Source: Bacteroidota bacterium (GTDB taxonomy: Bacteria; Bacteroidota; Bacteroidia; Flavobacteriales_D; Crocinitomicaceae). Taken from it: 64,000 bases of DNA. Positions 9,705 through 19,635 of the stretch are shown piece by piece. How positions within the stretch are numbered: the first letter of the stretch is position 1; every line of letters starts with the position of its first letter. Location of the stretch: assembly GCA_030148165.1 (NCBI GenBank), contig JASBTZ010000007.1, forward strand, positions 496,001-560,000, read 5' to 3'. A program made the translations under genes and the position numbers. The notes below the pieces were generated by a model. It made no database searches, had not been told where the DNA came from, and saw only the letters and a list, made by a program, of their open reading frames with translations.

Positions 9705-12700
9705 CTAATCCCTCACAAGCGTCACGTGACCAGAAAATTGTCGACCAGGATGATCATAACCTTCCTGATAAAAGATAAAGAAGTAGGTACCCTCATTTAG
9801 TCCTTCTCCATTATAGGTGTTTTTATAACCCTCTTCACGATAAAGAATGTTACCCCAGCGGTTATAAATCACAAGCGTGTTATCAGGATATAATTCTGCT
9901 TCATCTATGATGAAATAATCATTAATACCATCTCCGTTCGGGGTAAAAATATTTGGCAACTCATCTGCACAGTTTACAACATCTACAAGAATGGAATCCT
10001 TGTAAATACATCCGAATTCATTTTCGACTATGACATAATACATTCCATCTTGAGTCATAATGATAGAGTCCATTTGACCATATCCTGACCAGGTATAAAT
10101 CAGTGAGTCGTTGAAATTTGGATCACTCAGGAAATCCCTAAGACATATGACGGTGTCATTAGGCAGATCAATAATTGGTAAAGGATTAGCTTCAACAAAA
10201 ATGGAATCCAAATAATTACAGCCCCATTGATCCCAAAGCTCCATGTAATACCATCCTTCTGAAGAGTCCGAAATGAAAAAGTTTAATATCGTATCCGTTG
10301 AGGTATAAAGTGGTGTTATCCATTGGATTGAATCAAAGACGGCACTGGGGTTCAGTTCTACTTCGTCATCCGCACAGCTAAGGCTTATATTGTCAATTAT
10401 CTCAGGATTAATGTCGATGGTTCCCACATAAATACTGTCCGTATTTGTAGCGCACGAATTGAGATCGGTTCCTGTGACATATATATACCCTTCGTCAAAT
10501 CCGGAAGATAGGTTTAATGTGCTACCAGTAACCTGACCGAACGAGCCGGTCCAAACGACTGTAGTCATTGGGTTGGTCAATGTAAGAGAAAGTCCCTGAT
10601 TGTAACAAACAATAGAACTATCTCCAACCAGATCTATCACTGCAGGAATATTTATATCGATCGTGTCATAAATGTATTCGGTGAAGCAGGAATTCGATAT
10701 TTCTAGTAAAACTACATTGTTGTTGACCAATTCATTTCCAGCCACGGTTAGCGTATTACCACTACCCGCTAATTGATTATCCACGTACCAGGCAAGGGTT
10801 TCTCCATTATTATTTACCGAAAGTGTAATAGAATCATTCTCGCAGACGCTAGATGATCCATTGATCGGATAGGGCGGTATCGGATCAATGACCGTGACAA
10901 ATATTTCTTCAAATGACAAGGGACATTGAGGTGTGCTGTACGCAGCCAGGAAACTGGTATCATTAGCTATTCCTGAAACTAACAGACTAGTGCTTGAAGA
11001 TATAAACGTAGTGTCTGAGGTATACCATTCCGTCGTATTGGAGTTTAATAATTGTAACGAAGCGCCCGCACAGATTGATGTATCCGGAATTATTGGTGGT
11101 GCGGAGGCTTCAATAAAATCTACGCTAACGGTATCCGTTTGTGCTTCACATCCATACTGATTAAACAAGGTAGCATAGTATGACCCATCCTGGGATGATA
11201 AAATTGATTGTACTCCGAATTCACCGGTATTCCATTCATAACTCGACATGCCCGGTGGAGCGGAAATCAATGCAGTTTCCCCGTAGCACAATAAGGTATC
11301 ACTTACTGTCAGGTTTGCAGTAAACGAACCATCAATAACCTGGATACTATCCAGAGTTGTAATTCCACATTGTTGCATTTCACACACATACCAGCCTCCT
11401 TGATTTACAGTTATCTGAATGGAATTTCCTCCACTTGGCGGATTGATCCAGTTAATTGTACCTGTCCCTTCAAAAACGGCAAGAATATCGACACTTTCAC
11501 CATCACAGATCACATTGCTTGGATCCAGAGAAAGGTAGGGTGACGTATATTCCCGGATTTCGAAGGGGGCGGTAGTTAAATTACACCCTTCGACATCAAC
11601 CACATCGGCGTAGTAAAACCCTTGATCGTCATCCCAAAGCTCGTAAGTAAGTGATAAGGAATCTCCCATTGGACCAGTCCACATGAACGAAGTGAATCCC
11701 ACCGAATCAATCCACATATAGACAGAATCATTCGGGCACACAATCCCGTCTTGTGGAATTCCCTGTATTTCCGGAGGTTGCTTTTCTAAAATTTCAAATG
11801 TGAAATCGAGCAATTGACTGCAATTTGTATTCGTGTCCTGCAAGTATCCTTTATAATGGTAAATGCCGGCTTCTGTGATTTGAACCGAATCACCCGCGGT
11901 ACTAACCCAGTTGATACCTGTCGTACTATAAGGACCGGGGCCATACCAGGACAGCCCGGGTACAATGGTGTCAATGTAAAGATAGATTGAGCCGTTTGGA
12001 CAAATTTGATTATCACCAAATATATTTACTTGAGGCAATGGGGATATCTCTACGTAAAAACTATCCGTTACGATATAATTTGTAGTGTCGACACCGCATA
12101 AGTTATCGTATCCCAGTGTAACGAAATAGGTAAATGTATACCAACCGGTTGCGTTAGGAAACGCCGTTAGATCGAATGTGTCTTCCATTTGAGATATGGC
12201 TGGGTAGGACACCCAATCATACGTTACGACAGGATCATTCGCAAGCTGTGTATATATACCGTTGGGGTTTGTTACAGAATCTAAAATAACAATGAATATT
12301 GGGTCTCCTTCACATATCTGGATTGAATCATTGAAATCGATATTGTCCACTAATGCCATGTAAGGAATGACATCATGGGGAGGAGTAAAATCTAAATCGA
12401 TATGGAATGAAGCAGTATCCGTGCAATACGGGTCGGATATCACAATGTTATGCCATCCCTCTTCACTATAGTAATTGGTTAGTGTATCATTAATTATTAC
12501 CCCTCCTGGAGTACTTATCTGAATACTGAGATTTGAATCAAGATCTGAGAACCATATCGGAACGGAATCTGGGGCACAAAAATTATAATAATAGTAAATG
12601 GGACCTGGCTCATTCACAGCAAGGCCCAGACTGTCACTCATTAAAGGTAATTGAGGTTGCTGATGTACAATCACGAAAATCGTATCGATGTTATTCGAAC

Positions 12701-14399
12701 AGCCATCAATGCGTTCAACTTCTACGGTATAAGTACCAGTATTAGAAACAAATTCGATCTTATTAGTGTCCCCCGTATTCCATAAGTATTCATATTGAGG
12801 ACCATAATGCAAATAGGTGTTAGCCTCGTACCAAATCGAGTCGTAGACACAAATATCTATTGTATCCGTACCGGGAAAAATGTAACCGTCCAGACTATCC
12901 ACGCCTTGAGGGTTAAAGAAGTCGTATTCAGGCGTATTATTGTTTAATGCAGTACTAAGAAAAGAATTACGGGATCCATCACCCAGCAGGTAGTAGTGGA
13001 AGGGACCATAAATACCTGAGGGACCGAAAGTTAGATCGAAGTCTGCATAAGATACGGAATAGGTATTCATTGTACTCCCCGGAAAATTAAGGTCTTCCGT
13101 ATAAGAACCGCAAACAATTGGTTGAATATTATTTATTACAGCTACCCCATGACCCTGATCCTGTTTCTTACTACCTATTTGTTTAACATATTCCTGTGTC
13201 CCATTGTTGTCGATCTTCCATAGATGTATGTCTCGAAATCCTACCGAATTATATAAGTGTTCCTGACCAACATGTAGTTCGGTCAGATTGCACGTGAAAT
13301 AACCAGTAATATAAACGTCTTTCACAGCATCAACAGAAATTGATCTGGCCGAAATCTCGTTGTCGGATCCTAATGTTTGGTCCCACATGTAGTTTCCATT
13401 ATTGTCTGTCTTCAGTGCGAAGATCTTTTTATAATAAGGATTGCTGATCGATGTAATTCCATTAGCATCGGTATACTGCATAGTACCAACAAAGTCGCCG
13501 GTAATAAGTACCTGGTCAGAGTTGTTTACTTCTAGGTCATAAGCGACGACCATGCCTGCTTGGAGCGTATTCAGCCATTGTAGCTGACCAATAGGATTAA
13601 ATTTAGCCAGGAATCCGACGTTATATCCGTAATTATTGAATTGAGCCCCCGCAAAAGTCAATGTATCCGAAAATTGACCGGTCATAAATATATTGTTGGA
13701 TGCATCAACACTTACCGCCAGTCCTCGGTCTTCGTAAATCGCTTCTCCAACCTGAACCCATAATGGATTTCCATTTGTGTCATATTTACTAATGAAAATG
13801 TCATGGGATGGTGTATTTAATACAGGGTCTGTCGTACTGATGAAGCTTTGGCCACCAATGGTTGAGTTACCTTGAAATTGACCCGTCAGAATCAAGTTAT
13901 TCTGATTATCTGTCGTAATGCCATACGCATTCTCTTCACCACTTCCTCCTTCACTTATTGCCCACGTAGTTGTTCCCGAGGAGTTCATCTTGATAAGAAA
14001 TATGTCTTTTGAACCACCCGATGCCGTAACCGTGTTGCCATCAAAATTTACGCTCCCGAAAAATTGGCCCGTCACATAGATGTCACCGTTGTTATCAATC
14101 GCTAGATCCAGTGCGCGATCAGAACCATTCCCGCCATATTGCTTTATCCATAAAAGAGCTCCCGAAGGGCTATATTTGGCGATATAAATATCTCCGTTTC
14201 CTGCTGCAGAAGGTTGAACAACAGTAATGTCAAAGGCCGTTTCACCGGTTATATAACCACAGATATAAGAATTGCCATTTTGGTCAACCTCAATATCCAT
14301 CGCTTCATTTGTAAATTGACCGTTTGTATTTCTACCCCAAAGCTGGGCATATAGTGAGACGCTTGATAGAAAATAGATTAATAGTAGCAGGAACCTCAT
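9705..14399 (-). CDS. giant T9SS type B protein with SBBP-like propeller and Ig/PKD-like modules
   Basis: Secreted 1564-residue protein. Signal peptide at residues 1-18 (LLLLIYFLSSVSLYAQ). Residues about 25-470 hold SBBP-like blades with recurring GNSYICGYITG, DIFLIKMNSSG..TWA and GDIYVTGQF segments. The central part (about 530-1450) is a series of Ig/PKD-like modules each starting with a Cys-containing strand (for example CYGETALISAP, CENDSITLSV). The last 90 residues are a gliding-motility-type (CHU_C / T9SS type B) domain: NIFTPNGDGINDYF and VIYNRWGNILYREEG. It should be exported and anchored at the surface. It converges with the 7897 gene (33-base gap) and diverges from the aminotransferase. 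Ligand unknown. Confidence 0.88.
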   Translation of the reverse strand: MRFLLLLIYFLSSVSLYAQLWGRNTNGQFTNEAMDIEVDQNGNSYICGYITGETAFDITVVQPSAAGNGDIYIAKYSPSGALLWIKQYGGNGSDRALDLAIDNNGDIYVTGQFFGSVNFDGNTVTASGGSKDIFLIKMNSSGTTTWAISEGGSGEENAYGITTDNQNNLILTGQFQGNSTIGGQSFISTTDPVLNTPSHDIFISKYDTNGNPLWVQVGEAIYEDRGLAVSVDASNNIFMTGQFSDTLTFAGAQFNNYGYNVGFLAKFNPIGQLQWLNTLQAGMVVAYDLEVNNSDQVLITGDFVGTMQYTDANGITSISNPYYKKIFALKTDNNGNYMWDQTLGSDNEISARSISVDAVKDVYITGYFTCNLTELHVGQEHLYNSVGFRDIHLWKIDNNGTQEYVKQIGSKKQDQGHGVAVINNIQPIVCGSYTEDLNFPGSTMNTYSVSYADFDLTFGPSGIYGPFHYYLLGDGSRNSFLSTALNNNTPEYDFFNPQGVDSLDGYIFPGTDTIDICVYDSIWYEANTYLHYGPQYEYLWNTGDTNKIEFVSNTGTYTVEVERIDGCSNNIDTIFVIVHQQPQLPLMSDSLGLAVNEPGPIYYYYNFCAPDSVPIWFSDLDSNLSIQISTPGGVIINDTLTNYYSEEGWHNIVISDPYCTDTASFHIDLDFTPPHDVIPYMALVDNIDFNDSIQICEGDPIFIVILDSVTNPNGIYTQLANDPVVTYDWVSYPAISQMEDTFDLTAFPNATGWYTFTYFVTLGYDNLCGVDTTNYIVTDSFYVEISPLPQVNIFGDNQICPNGSIYLYIDTIVPGLSWYGPGPYSTTGINWVSTAGDSVQITEAGIYHYKGYLQDTNTNCSQLLDFTFEILEKQPPEIQGIPQDGIVCPNDSVYMWIDSVGFTSFMWTGPMGDSLSLTYELWDDDQGFYYADVVDVEGCNLTTAPFEIREYTSPYLSLDPSNVICDGESVDILAVFEGTGTINWINPPSGGNSIQITVNQGGWYVCEMQQCGITTLDSIQVIDGSFTANLTVSDTLLCYGETALISAPPGMSSYEWNTGEFGVQSILSSQDGSYYATLFNQYGCEAQTDTVSVDFIEASAPPIIPDTSICAGASLQLLNSNTTEWYTSDTTFISSSTSLLVSGIANDTSFLAAYSTPQCPLSFEEIFVTVIDPIPPYPINGSSSVCENDSITLSVNNNGETLAWYVDNQLAGSGNTLTVAGNELVNNNVVLLEISNSCFTEYIYDTIDINIPAVIDLVGDSSIVCYNQGLSLTLTNPMTTVVWTGSFGQVTGSTLNLSSGFDEGYIYVTGTDLNSCATNTDSIYVGTIDINPEIIDNISLSCADDEVELNPSAVFDSIQWITPLYTSTDTILNFFISDSSEGWYYMELWDQWGCNYLDSIFVEANPLPIIDLPNDTVICLRDFLSDPNFNDSLIYTWSGYGQMDSIIMTQDGMYYVIVENEFGCIYKDSILVDVVNCADELPNIFTPNGDGINDYFIIDEAELYPDNTLVIYNRWGNILYREEGYKNTYNGEGLNEGTYFFIFYQEGYDHPGRQFSGHVTLVRD

Positions 14400-14592
14400 G
14401 AATAGGTGTTTCGTCTAATGTAAATACAATTATTACTTATTAATTGGTGCGTTGACTAATCGGTAGGTTACAGTATGTGAGTAGTTTAACTCATGTATTA
14501 GACGAAAATAGTTAGTGATTCGTTGGCAAATTATTAATATTCAGGCATTAATCATTAATTTCAAAATCCGAATTTCATTAGTATGAGTTAAT

Positions 14593-15756
14593 ATGATTGA
14601 CTTCAAAGATCAATTCCTTTTAGACCCCAAAATCACCTTTCTCAACTTCGGATCATTTGGTGCCTGCCCAAAACCTGTTTTTGAAAAGTATCAGCAATTA
14701 CAGCTTCAGCTCGAGCGTGAACCCGTACGATTCATTGTAAAGGATGGAATGGAGCTTCTGGCCAATTCGCGTAAGCAACTGGCATCCTTTGTGGGATGTC
14801 ATAGTGATAACATTGTTTATGTCACAAATCCATCTTACGCCATTAATACAATAGCGAAATCATTTCCATTTAAACCGGGAGATGAAATTCTGTCAACCAA
14901 CCTGGAGTATGGAGCCCTTGATCGTACATGGAATTATTATGCGAAGAAAGCTGGTGCAGAGTATGTCCAACAGGCGTTAAGCCTTCCGATTTCTTCAAAA
15001 GAACAGGTATTGGCGGATTTTTGGAAAGGATATTCGAAAAACACAAAGGCTATTTTTATTAGTCAGATCACAAGTGCGACCGGATTGATCCTTCCAGTAA
15101 AAGAGATCGTTGATGAAGCAAAAAAACGGGGACTGATAACCATTGTCGATGGTGCTCATGTGCCTGGTCATATTGACTTGAACATAGAAGAGCTGGGTGC
15201 AGATATCTATACCGGAGCTTGTCACAAATGGATGATGGCGCCTAAAGGAGCTTCTTTCTTGTACGTGAATAAAGAAAACCAATCCTGGGTGGACCCTGCT
15301 ATTATAAGTTGGGGTTATGAAAGTGATAACCCTTCTCATTCCCAATTTTTGGATTATCATCAAACCAACGGAACGCGAGATTTCTCAGCTTTTCTGACAA
15401 TACCTGCCTGCATTGATTTCATGGAAGAAAACAATTGGAAGGAAGTAGCGAAGGATTGTCGCAAAATGGTAATTGATAACGCGCAACGATTCTGCGATTT
15501 GATGGATGCAGAAGCATTGTCTCCGATCAACGAGGAGTTTCTGGGACAGCTATTTAGCATTCCCGTTTCGACTGCTGATCCGATGGGATTACACGATCTG
15601 TTATTCGAAAAATATAAGATTGAGATACCGGTTCCAAAAGAGAATGACCGATGCTATGTTCGATATTCCATTCAGGGATTCAATGATCAAAAGGATCTGG
15701 ATCGACTTGCAGAAGCGTTGGTTGATATTCGCAAAACAAGTAATCTACTCGCATAA
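14593..15756 (+). CDS. class V aminotransferase, isopenicillin-N epimerase-like
   Basis: PLP-dependent enzyme of 387 residues. The N-terminus FLNFGSFGACPKPVFEKYQ matches the isopenicillin-N-epimerase-like branch of class V aminotransferases/cysteine desulfurases. VDGAHVPGHIDL supplies the Asp-His pair that contacts PLP, and Lys212 in TGACHKWMMAPKG is the expected Schiff-base lysine. NGTRDFSAFLTIP is the late substrate/phosphate contact. No signal peptide, so cytosolic. It lies 15 bases before moeA but its substrate is unknown. A role as sulfur donor for molybdopterin is only a possibility from position. The 190-base divergent region before it probably holds its promoter. Confidence 0.85.
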   Translation: MIDFKDQFLLDPKITFLNFGSFGACPKPVFEKYQQLQLQLEREPVRFIVKDGMELLANSRKQLASFVGCHSDNIVYVTNPSYAINTIAKSFPFKPGDEILSTNLEYGALDRTWNYYAKKAGAEYVQQALSLPISSKEQVLADFWKGYSKNTKAIFISQITSATGLILPVKEIVDEAKKRGLITIVDGAHVPGHIDLNIEELGADIYTGACHKWMMAPKGASFLYVNKENQSWVDPAIISWGYESDNPSHSQFLDYHQTNGTRDFSAFLTIPACIDFMEENNWKEVAKDCRKMVIDNAQRFCDLMDAEALSPINEEFLGQLFSIPVSTADPMGLHDLLFEKYKIEIPVPKENDRCYVRYSIQGFNDQKDLDRLAEALVDIRKTSNLLA

Positions 15757-15771
15757 AACTATCTTTGTGTC

Positions 15772-16953
15772 ATGGGAAATTATATGATTAGTGTAGATGA
15801 AGCTTTATCGATTATCGGTTCGAAAGTATCAACCCTCTCAACCGAACGAATATCCATTCAGAAAGCACTGGGGTGCGTGACGGCTGAGGATATCTTGTCT
15901 CCGATAGACATGCCACCGTTCGATCAATCGGCTATGGACGGTTATGCATTGAATGGAGAACACAACACGTATAAGGTCATAGGTGAAATTCAGGCTGGAG
16001 ATTCCGGTGAAAACATCGTTTTACAGGATGGTGAAGCCGTTCGGATCTTTACGGGTGCTTTAGTACCTGATTCAGCAACAACCGTAGCCAAACAAGAAAT
16101 TGTCGAGCGGGATGGCGATATCATCTCACTGACTGAAGATGTCGAAGCAAATAAAAATATCCGACCACGTGGTGAACAAATCCATACCGGGCAGATAGCC
16201 TTGTCGAAAGGAACAGTCATTAATCCGGGAACGGCGGGATACCTATACACCTTGGGTATAAGTGAGGTCCTGGTTCATCGCAAACCTCGTGTAACGATTA
16301 TCGCAACCGGAAATGAACTGGTTGAACCCGGGTATAAATTGCAACCGGGACAGATCTACGAGTCAAACTCTCATACCGTTGCGGCAGCGTTGGAAGTGAT
16401 CGGCGTATCGGCAAATATCCTTCGCGTGAAAGATGATTACGAAACCACAAAAAACACATTTGCGGAAGCCTTGGATCAAAGTGATCTCGTTCTGAGTATC
16501 GGAGGAATTTCAGTAGGTGATTACGATTTTGTGGAACAGGCATTTGAAGCACTGGGCGTAGAGAAAAAATTTTACAAGATTCGTCAGAAACCCGGGAAGC
16601 CGTTATTCTTTGGCTGTCGGGATGAAAAGGTTGTATTTGGACTACCGGGCAATCCGGCATCTGCGCTGACTTGTTTCTACATGTACGTTATTCCGGCAAT
16701 TCGATATATGCAAGCTTATCCCGAAGTTCGACTGGAGCAAAGACATGTGCGTATTCAATCGGATATTAAAAAGTCTCCGAAACTTGCTAATTATCTAAAA
16801 GGTAAAACACGTGGAAATGAAGTAGGCGTCCTGGGAGCACAAAGTTCTGCCATGTTGAGTTCCTTTGCTGTAGCGAATTGTTTCATCTATTTGGAGGAAG
16901 GTAGAGAAGAGTGGAACAAGGGCGATGAAGTCACAGTTTTTATGCTTCCCTAG
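15772..16953 (+). CDS. moeA: molybdopterin molybdenumtransferase MoeA
   Basis: Inserts molybdate into adenylated molybdopterin, the last common step of molybdenum cofactor synthesis. Length 393 fits MoeA. Landmarks: MISVDEAL at the N-terminus, PPFDQSAMDGYAL, GAxVPDSATTVAKQE, IGGISVGDYDFVE and the GLPGNPASALTC motif of the MoeA/MogA fold. An in-frame ATG at 15784 (MISVDEAL) may be the real start, because TATCTTTG at 15760-15767 resembles a Bacteroidota -7 box whose transcript would begin beyond 15772. It is the first gene of a Moco cluster that runs to 22685, with a 72-base gap before the regulator. Confidence 0.93.
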   Translation: MGNYMISVDEALSIIGSKVSTLSTERISIQKALGCVTAEDILSPIDMPPFDQSAMDGYALNGEHNTYKVIGEIQAGDSGENIVLQDGEAVRIFTGALVPDSATTVAKQEIVERDGDIISLTEDVEANKNIRPRGEQIHTGQIALSKGTVINPGTAGYLYTLGISEVLVHRKPRVTIIATGNELVEPGYKLQPGQIYESNSHTVAAALEVIGVSANILRVKDDYETTKNTFAEALDQSDLVLSIGGISVGDYDFVEQAFEALGVEKKFYKIRQKPGKPLFFGCRDEKVVFGLPGNPASALTCFYMYVIPAIRYMQAYPEVRLEQRHVRIQSDIKKSPKLANYLKGKTRGNEVGVLGAQSSAMLSSFAVANCFIYLEEGREEWNKGDEVTVFMLP

Positions 16954-16982
16954 ATCAAAAATTTTTTATTTCAATTCTGTAC

Positions 16983-17018
16983 CGTATATTTAAGCGTTGT
17001 TTCTTCAAAGATATAACG
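16983..17018. promoter_or_regulatory. candidate ModE-type operator upstream of the ModE-like gene
   Basis: Two inverted half-sites, CGTATAT (16983-16989) and ATATAACG (17011-17018), lie just before the start codon at 17026. ATATAACG is the reverse complement of the CGTTATAT half-site known from E. coli ModE operators. The spacer is 21 bases rather than about 8, so this is a guess needing footprinting or comparison with relatives. Confidence 0.35.
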
Positions 17019-17025
17019 CATTTTT

Positions 17026-17367
17026 ATGTCAGAATTTAAGATTAAGAGTAGAATATGGATCGATGCGGAGGACGGAATGTACCTCGGTGAAGGTCGCATT
17101 GCCTTGCTTTGTGAGATAGATAAACAAGGATCAATTTCCAAAGCAGCCAAAGCCATGAATATGTCCTATAAAAAAGCATGGAATTTAGTCGACTCGATGA
17201 ATTCCAAGGGAAGTGAACCCCTGGTCATTCGTAAAACCGGTGGTGCCGGTGGAGGAGGGGCTGAGCTGAGTGAAACAGGTCGCCAGGCAATACAAATCTA
17301 CAACGAGATCAAGGATACGAATCAAAAACATCTGGCCGATATCAATAAAAACATCGAATTGAAATGA
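17026..17367 (+). CDS. ModE-like winged-helix protein, DNA-binding domain only
   Basis: Short 113-residue protein matching the LysR-type winged helix at the N-terminus of molybdate regulator ModE: GRIALLCEIDKQGSISKAAKAMNMSYKKAWNL (residues 25-56) is the helix-turn-helix, followed by a wing with GGAGGGGAELSETG. The C-terminal molybdate-binding TOBE/Mop domains of full ModE are absent, so if it senses molybdate it needs another domain or protein. It overlaps mobA by four bases (ATGA), so the two are translationally coupled. Regulation of the surrounding Moco operon is likely by position and by a half-site pair upstream. Confidence 0.85.
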   Translation: MSEFKIKSRIWIDAEDGMYLGEGRIALLCEIDKQGSISKAAKAMNMSYKKAWNLVDSMNSKGSEPLVIRKTGGAGGGGAELSETGRQAIQIYNEIKDTNQKHLADINKNIELK

Positions 17368-17915
17368 GTATCAGCATAGCCATATTATCAGGCGGAAAGA
17401 GCAGAAGAATGGGACAAGACAAAGGCTTTGTTTCGTTTAAAGGTATACCGATGATTCAACACGCTCTGAATACCGTGGATGAATTTGATCTTCCAATTAC
17501 GATCATCGCCAATTCGGATGATTACAAAGCATTGGGTTATCCGGTTTTGGAAGATGAGATTAAGGATAAGGGACCGCTTGGAGGACTCTACACAGCTTTG
17601 CTTCATGCAAGTACAGACAAGGTCTTATTCTTACCCTGCGACTCACCTTTTATAGATAGGGTGGCAATTGAACGATTAATTGCTAATAGCAAGGATGAGG
17701 CCGCAACGCTGGCAACTCAGGATGGAGCCATTCATCCACTTTTCGCGATCTATTCGAAGAAGATAACCAATGATATTAAGTCGGAAATTGAAACGGGTAA
17801 TTTAAAAGTGATTGACGCCATCAAGGATTATAAAAAGGTCAATTATGACGACATGGATAAGATGTTATTTGCGAATTTAAATACAATGGAGGATCTCATT
17901 ACATGGCAACAATAG
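17364..17915 (+). CDS. mobA: molybdenum cofactor guanylyltransferase MobA
   Basis: Attaches GMP to molybdopterin to make the guanine dinucleotide form of the cofactor. Length 183. N-terminal nucleotide-binding signature LSGGKSRRMGQDKG, then LPITIIANSDDYKALG, DKGPLGGLYTAL and the metal-binding LPCDSPFI. The start overlaps the end of the ModE-like gene and the 3' end overlaps moaD by 13 bases, so translation is coupled. Its presence indicates that at least one DMSO-reductase-type molybdoenzyme is encoded elsewhere in the genome, as none lies in this window. Confidence 0.92.
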   Translation: MSISIAILSGGKSRRMGQDKGFVSFKGIPMIQHALNTVDEFDLPITIIANSDDYKALGYPVLEDEIKDKGPLGGLYTALLHASTDKVLFLPCDSPFIDRVAIERLIANSKDEAATLATQDGAIHPLFAIYSKKITNDIKSEIETGNLKVIDAIKDYKKVNYDDMDKMLFANLNTMEDLITWQQ

Positions 17916-18142
17916 AGGTAAAATATTTTGGTCTGATCGCCGAGAAACTGGGTCGGGAATCGGAATCAATGCGAATTGAATTATCAGAAAATCTGGAACT
18001 CAAGAGGTTCTTCGAAAATCGCTATTCCGCATTGCAAGGGATGCCATTTCAGGTAGCCGTAAATCAAGAAATTAGAGATATGATCGGTGCGGATGAAGAC
18101 ATAAACGAGATTGCTTTATTACCACCATTTGCCGGAGGATAA
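17903..18142 (+). CDS. moaD: molybdopterin synthase small subunit MoaD
   Basis: Ubiquitin-like sulfur carrier of molybdopterin synthase, 79 residues. The beta-grasp pattern begins ATIEVKYFGLIAEKLG and ends ALLPPFAGG, with the Gly-Gly tail that is adenylated and thiocarboxylated. It partners with MoaE (19207) and is activated by the adjacent MoeB-like protein. Overlaps mobA by 13 bases. The next start follows its stop by one base. Confidence 0.93.
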   Translation: MATIEVKYFGLIAEKLGRESESMRIELSENLELKRFFENRYSALQGMPFQVAVNQEIRDMIGADEDINEIALLPPFAGG

Positions 18143-18143
18143 G

Positions 18144-19223
18144 ATGTTGAATCAGGAAGAAATAGCACATTACAAAAGGCATCTCATCATGGATGAGATC
18201 GGTCCGGAAGGACAAGCGATGCTGAAAAAAGCCAAAGTACTGGTAATTGGTGCCGGAGGCTTAGGCTGTCCTGTTTTACAATATTTGACCGCGGCAGGAA
18301 TTGGAACCATCGGCATGGCAGACCACGATGTCGTGGATGTGTCAAACCTTCAGAGACAAGTGCTTTATGGTTATTCTTCAGTGGGCAAATTGAAGATAGA
18401 AGAAGCAAAGAAGAAGCTAGAGGATCTAAACCCGCATGTTCAATTGAATCTACATCCGACAGGAATTCAGGTTGAGAATGCCCTGGAGCTGATATCACCG
18501 TATGACATCATTGTCGATTGCACCGATAACTTTGGAACGAGATACCTGATCAATGACGCTTGCATCCTGATGAAAAAGCCATTTGTTTACGGTGCGATTC
18601 ACAAGTTTGAGGGACAGGTGAGTGTGTTCAACTTTAAGGGTGGACCAAGTTATCGTTGTTTATATCCGAAACAACCTAAGGAAGGTCTCGTTGCCAACTG
18701 CGCAGAAATCGGCGTGATCGGAATCCTTCCTGGAATTGTCGGAAGCTTTCAAGCCAACGAAGTCCTGAAGATGATTCTGGAAAAGCCGGGAGTACTTTCG
18801 GGAAAGCTACTCGTTTATCACTCATTGCACAACAGCTTTCATCACTATAAGATTGAAGGGAAAGAACATCCGGTCTTTGAAAACGGTAAACTCAAGGATG
18901 ATTACCATATACCATGCGGTACCGCGATTGAATCATTTGAAGCAGCAGATTTGGACAGCTTATCGGATCATTATGAACAGCTAATTGATGTCCGCGAGAT
19001 TCACGAAGAACCCAAATTCGATAACTGGATCAATATTCCGTTAAGTGAGTTGGAAGCTCGTTTTACTGAGATCGATCCGCAAAAAAATACACTTGTCATT
19101 TGCCGAAGCGGTAAGCGCAGTGAACAGGCTATCACTTGGTTAAATGGAAAGGGATTTGATAAGCTAACTAACCTGAAAGGGGGAATTAAAAACTTAATAC
19201 AAACAGATGAAGAATTGTTTTAG
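18144..19223 (+). CDS. moeB: MoeB/ThiF-type adenylyltransferase with C-terminal rhodanese domain
   Basis: Activates the MoaD C-terminus as an acyl-adenylate. The rhodanese domain can supply the sulfur. About 359 residues from ATG 18144, which follows the moaD stop directly; an upstream in-frame ATG (18111) lies inside moaD and is unlikely. N-terminal domain: VIGAGGLGCPVLQYL nucleotide-binding loop, NLQRQVLY, DCTDNFGTRYLINDAC. The zinc-binding CxxC pairs of E. coli MoeB are not evident. C-terminal rhodanese domain (about 265-359) ends with LVICRSGKRSEQAI, where Cys is the sulfur-carrying residue. Overlaps moaE by 17 bases. Confidence 0.9.
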   Translation: MLNQEEIAHYKRHLIMDEIGPEGQAMLKKAKVLVIGAGGLGCPVLQYLTAAGIGTIGMADHDVVDVSNLQRQVLYGYSSVGKLKIEEAKKKLEDLNPHVQLNLHPTGIQVENALELISPYDIIVDCTDNFGTRYLINDACILMKKPFVYGAIHKFEGQVSVFNFKGGPSYRCLYPKQPKEGLVANCAEIGVIGILPGIVGSFQANEVLKMILEKPGVLSGKLLVYHSLHNSFHHYKIEGKEHPVFENGKLKDDYHIPCGTAIESFEAADLDSLSDHYEQLIDVREIHEEPKFDNWINIPLSELEARFTEIDPQKNTLVICRSGKRSEQAITWLNGKGFDKLTNLKGGIKNLIQTDEELF

Positions 19224-19635
19224 AGAAGGAGCGATCAGCTCGGAATTTATTGCGGAATCCATCGCAAAACATCAGGTAAAAACAAATATTGGTGCCCATC
19301 AGATCTTCCTAGGTCAGGTGAGAAAAGATGAGATCGATGGAAAAGAAGTAACGGCTATCGAATACACGGCCCACGAGGAAATGGCTAATAAAGTTTTTCA
19401 TGAAATACGGGAAGCCGCATTCGATAAATTTGACCTCACCTGTATGCATATTTATCATAGTCTTGGACTTGTTAAAGCGGGCGAAATATGTTTGTTCGTC
19501 TTTGCATCGTCCAAGCACCGCAAGGAGGTTCAAAAAGCAATCGAATACCTGGTTGAAGAAATAAAAGCAAAGGTGCCGGTCTTCGGAAAAGAACTTTTTG
19601 AAGATGAATCATACGTCTGGAAAGAAAATAAATAA
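19207..19635 (+). CDS. moaE: molybdopterin synthase large subunit MoaE
   Basis: Catalytic subunit that converts cyclic pyranopterin monophosphate to molybdopterin with MoaD as sulfur donor. Length 142 is standard. Typical features: GAHQIFLGQVRKDEIDGKEV, IEYTAHEEMA, IYHSLGLVKAGEICLFV, SKHRKEVQKAIEYLVEEIK, and the conserved lysines near KAKVPVFGKE. Begins inside the end of the moeB-like gene, and its stop shares a base with the next start (TAATG), showing tight coupling. Confidence 0.93.
   Translation: MKNCFREGAISSEFIAESIAKHQVKTNIGAHQIFLGQVRKDEIDGKEVTAIEYTAHEEMANKVFHEIREAAFDKFDLTCMHIYHSLGLVKAGEICLFVFASSKHRKEVQKAIEYLVEEIKAKVPVFGKELFEDESYVWKENK

Noticed and set aside
15772-15783. Confident promoter for moeA at 15760 (TATCTTTG)
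   Set aside because: No TTG-type -33 element at 17-23 bases upstream, so it is mentioned only as a possible -7 box.
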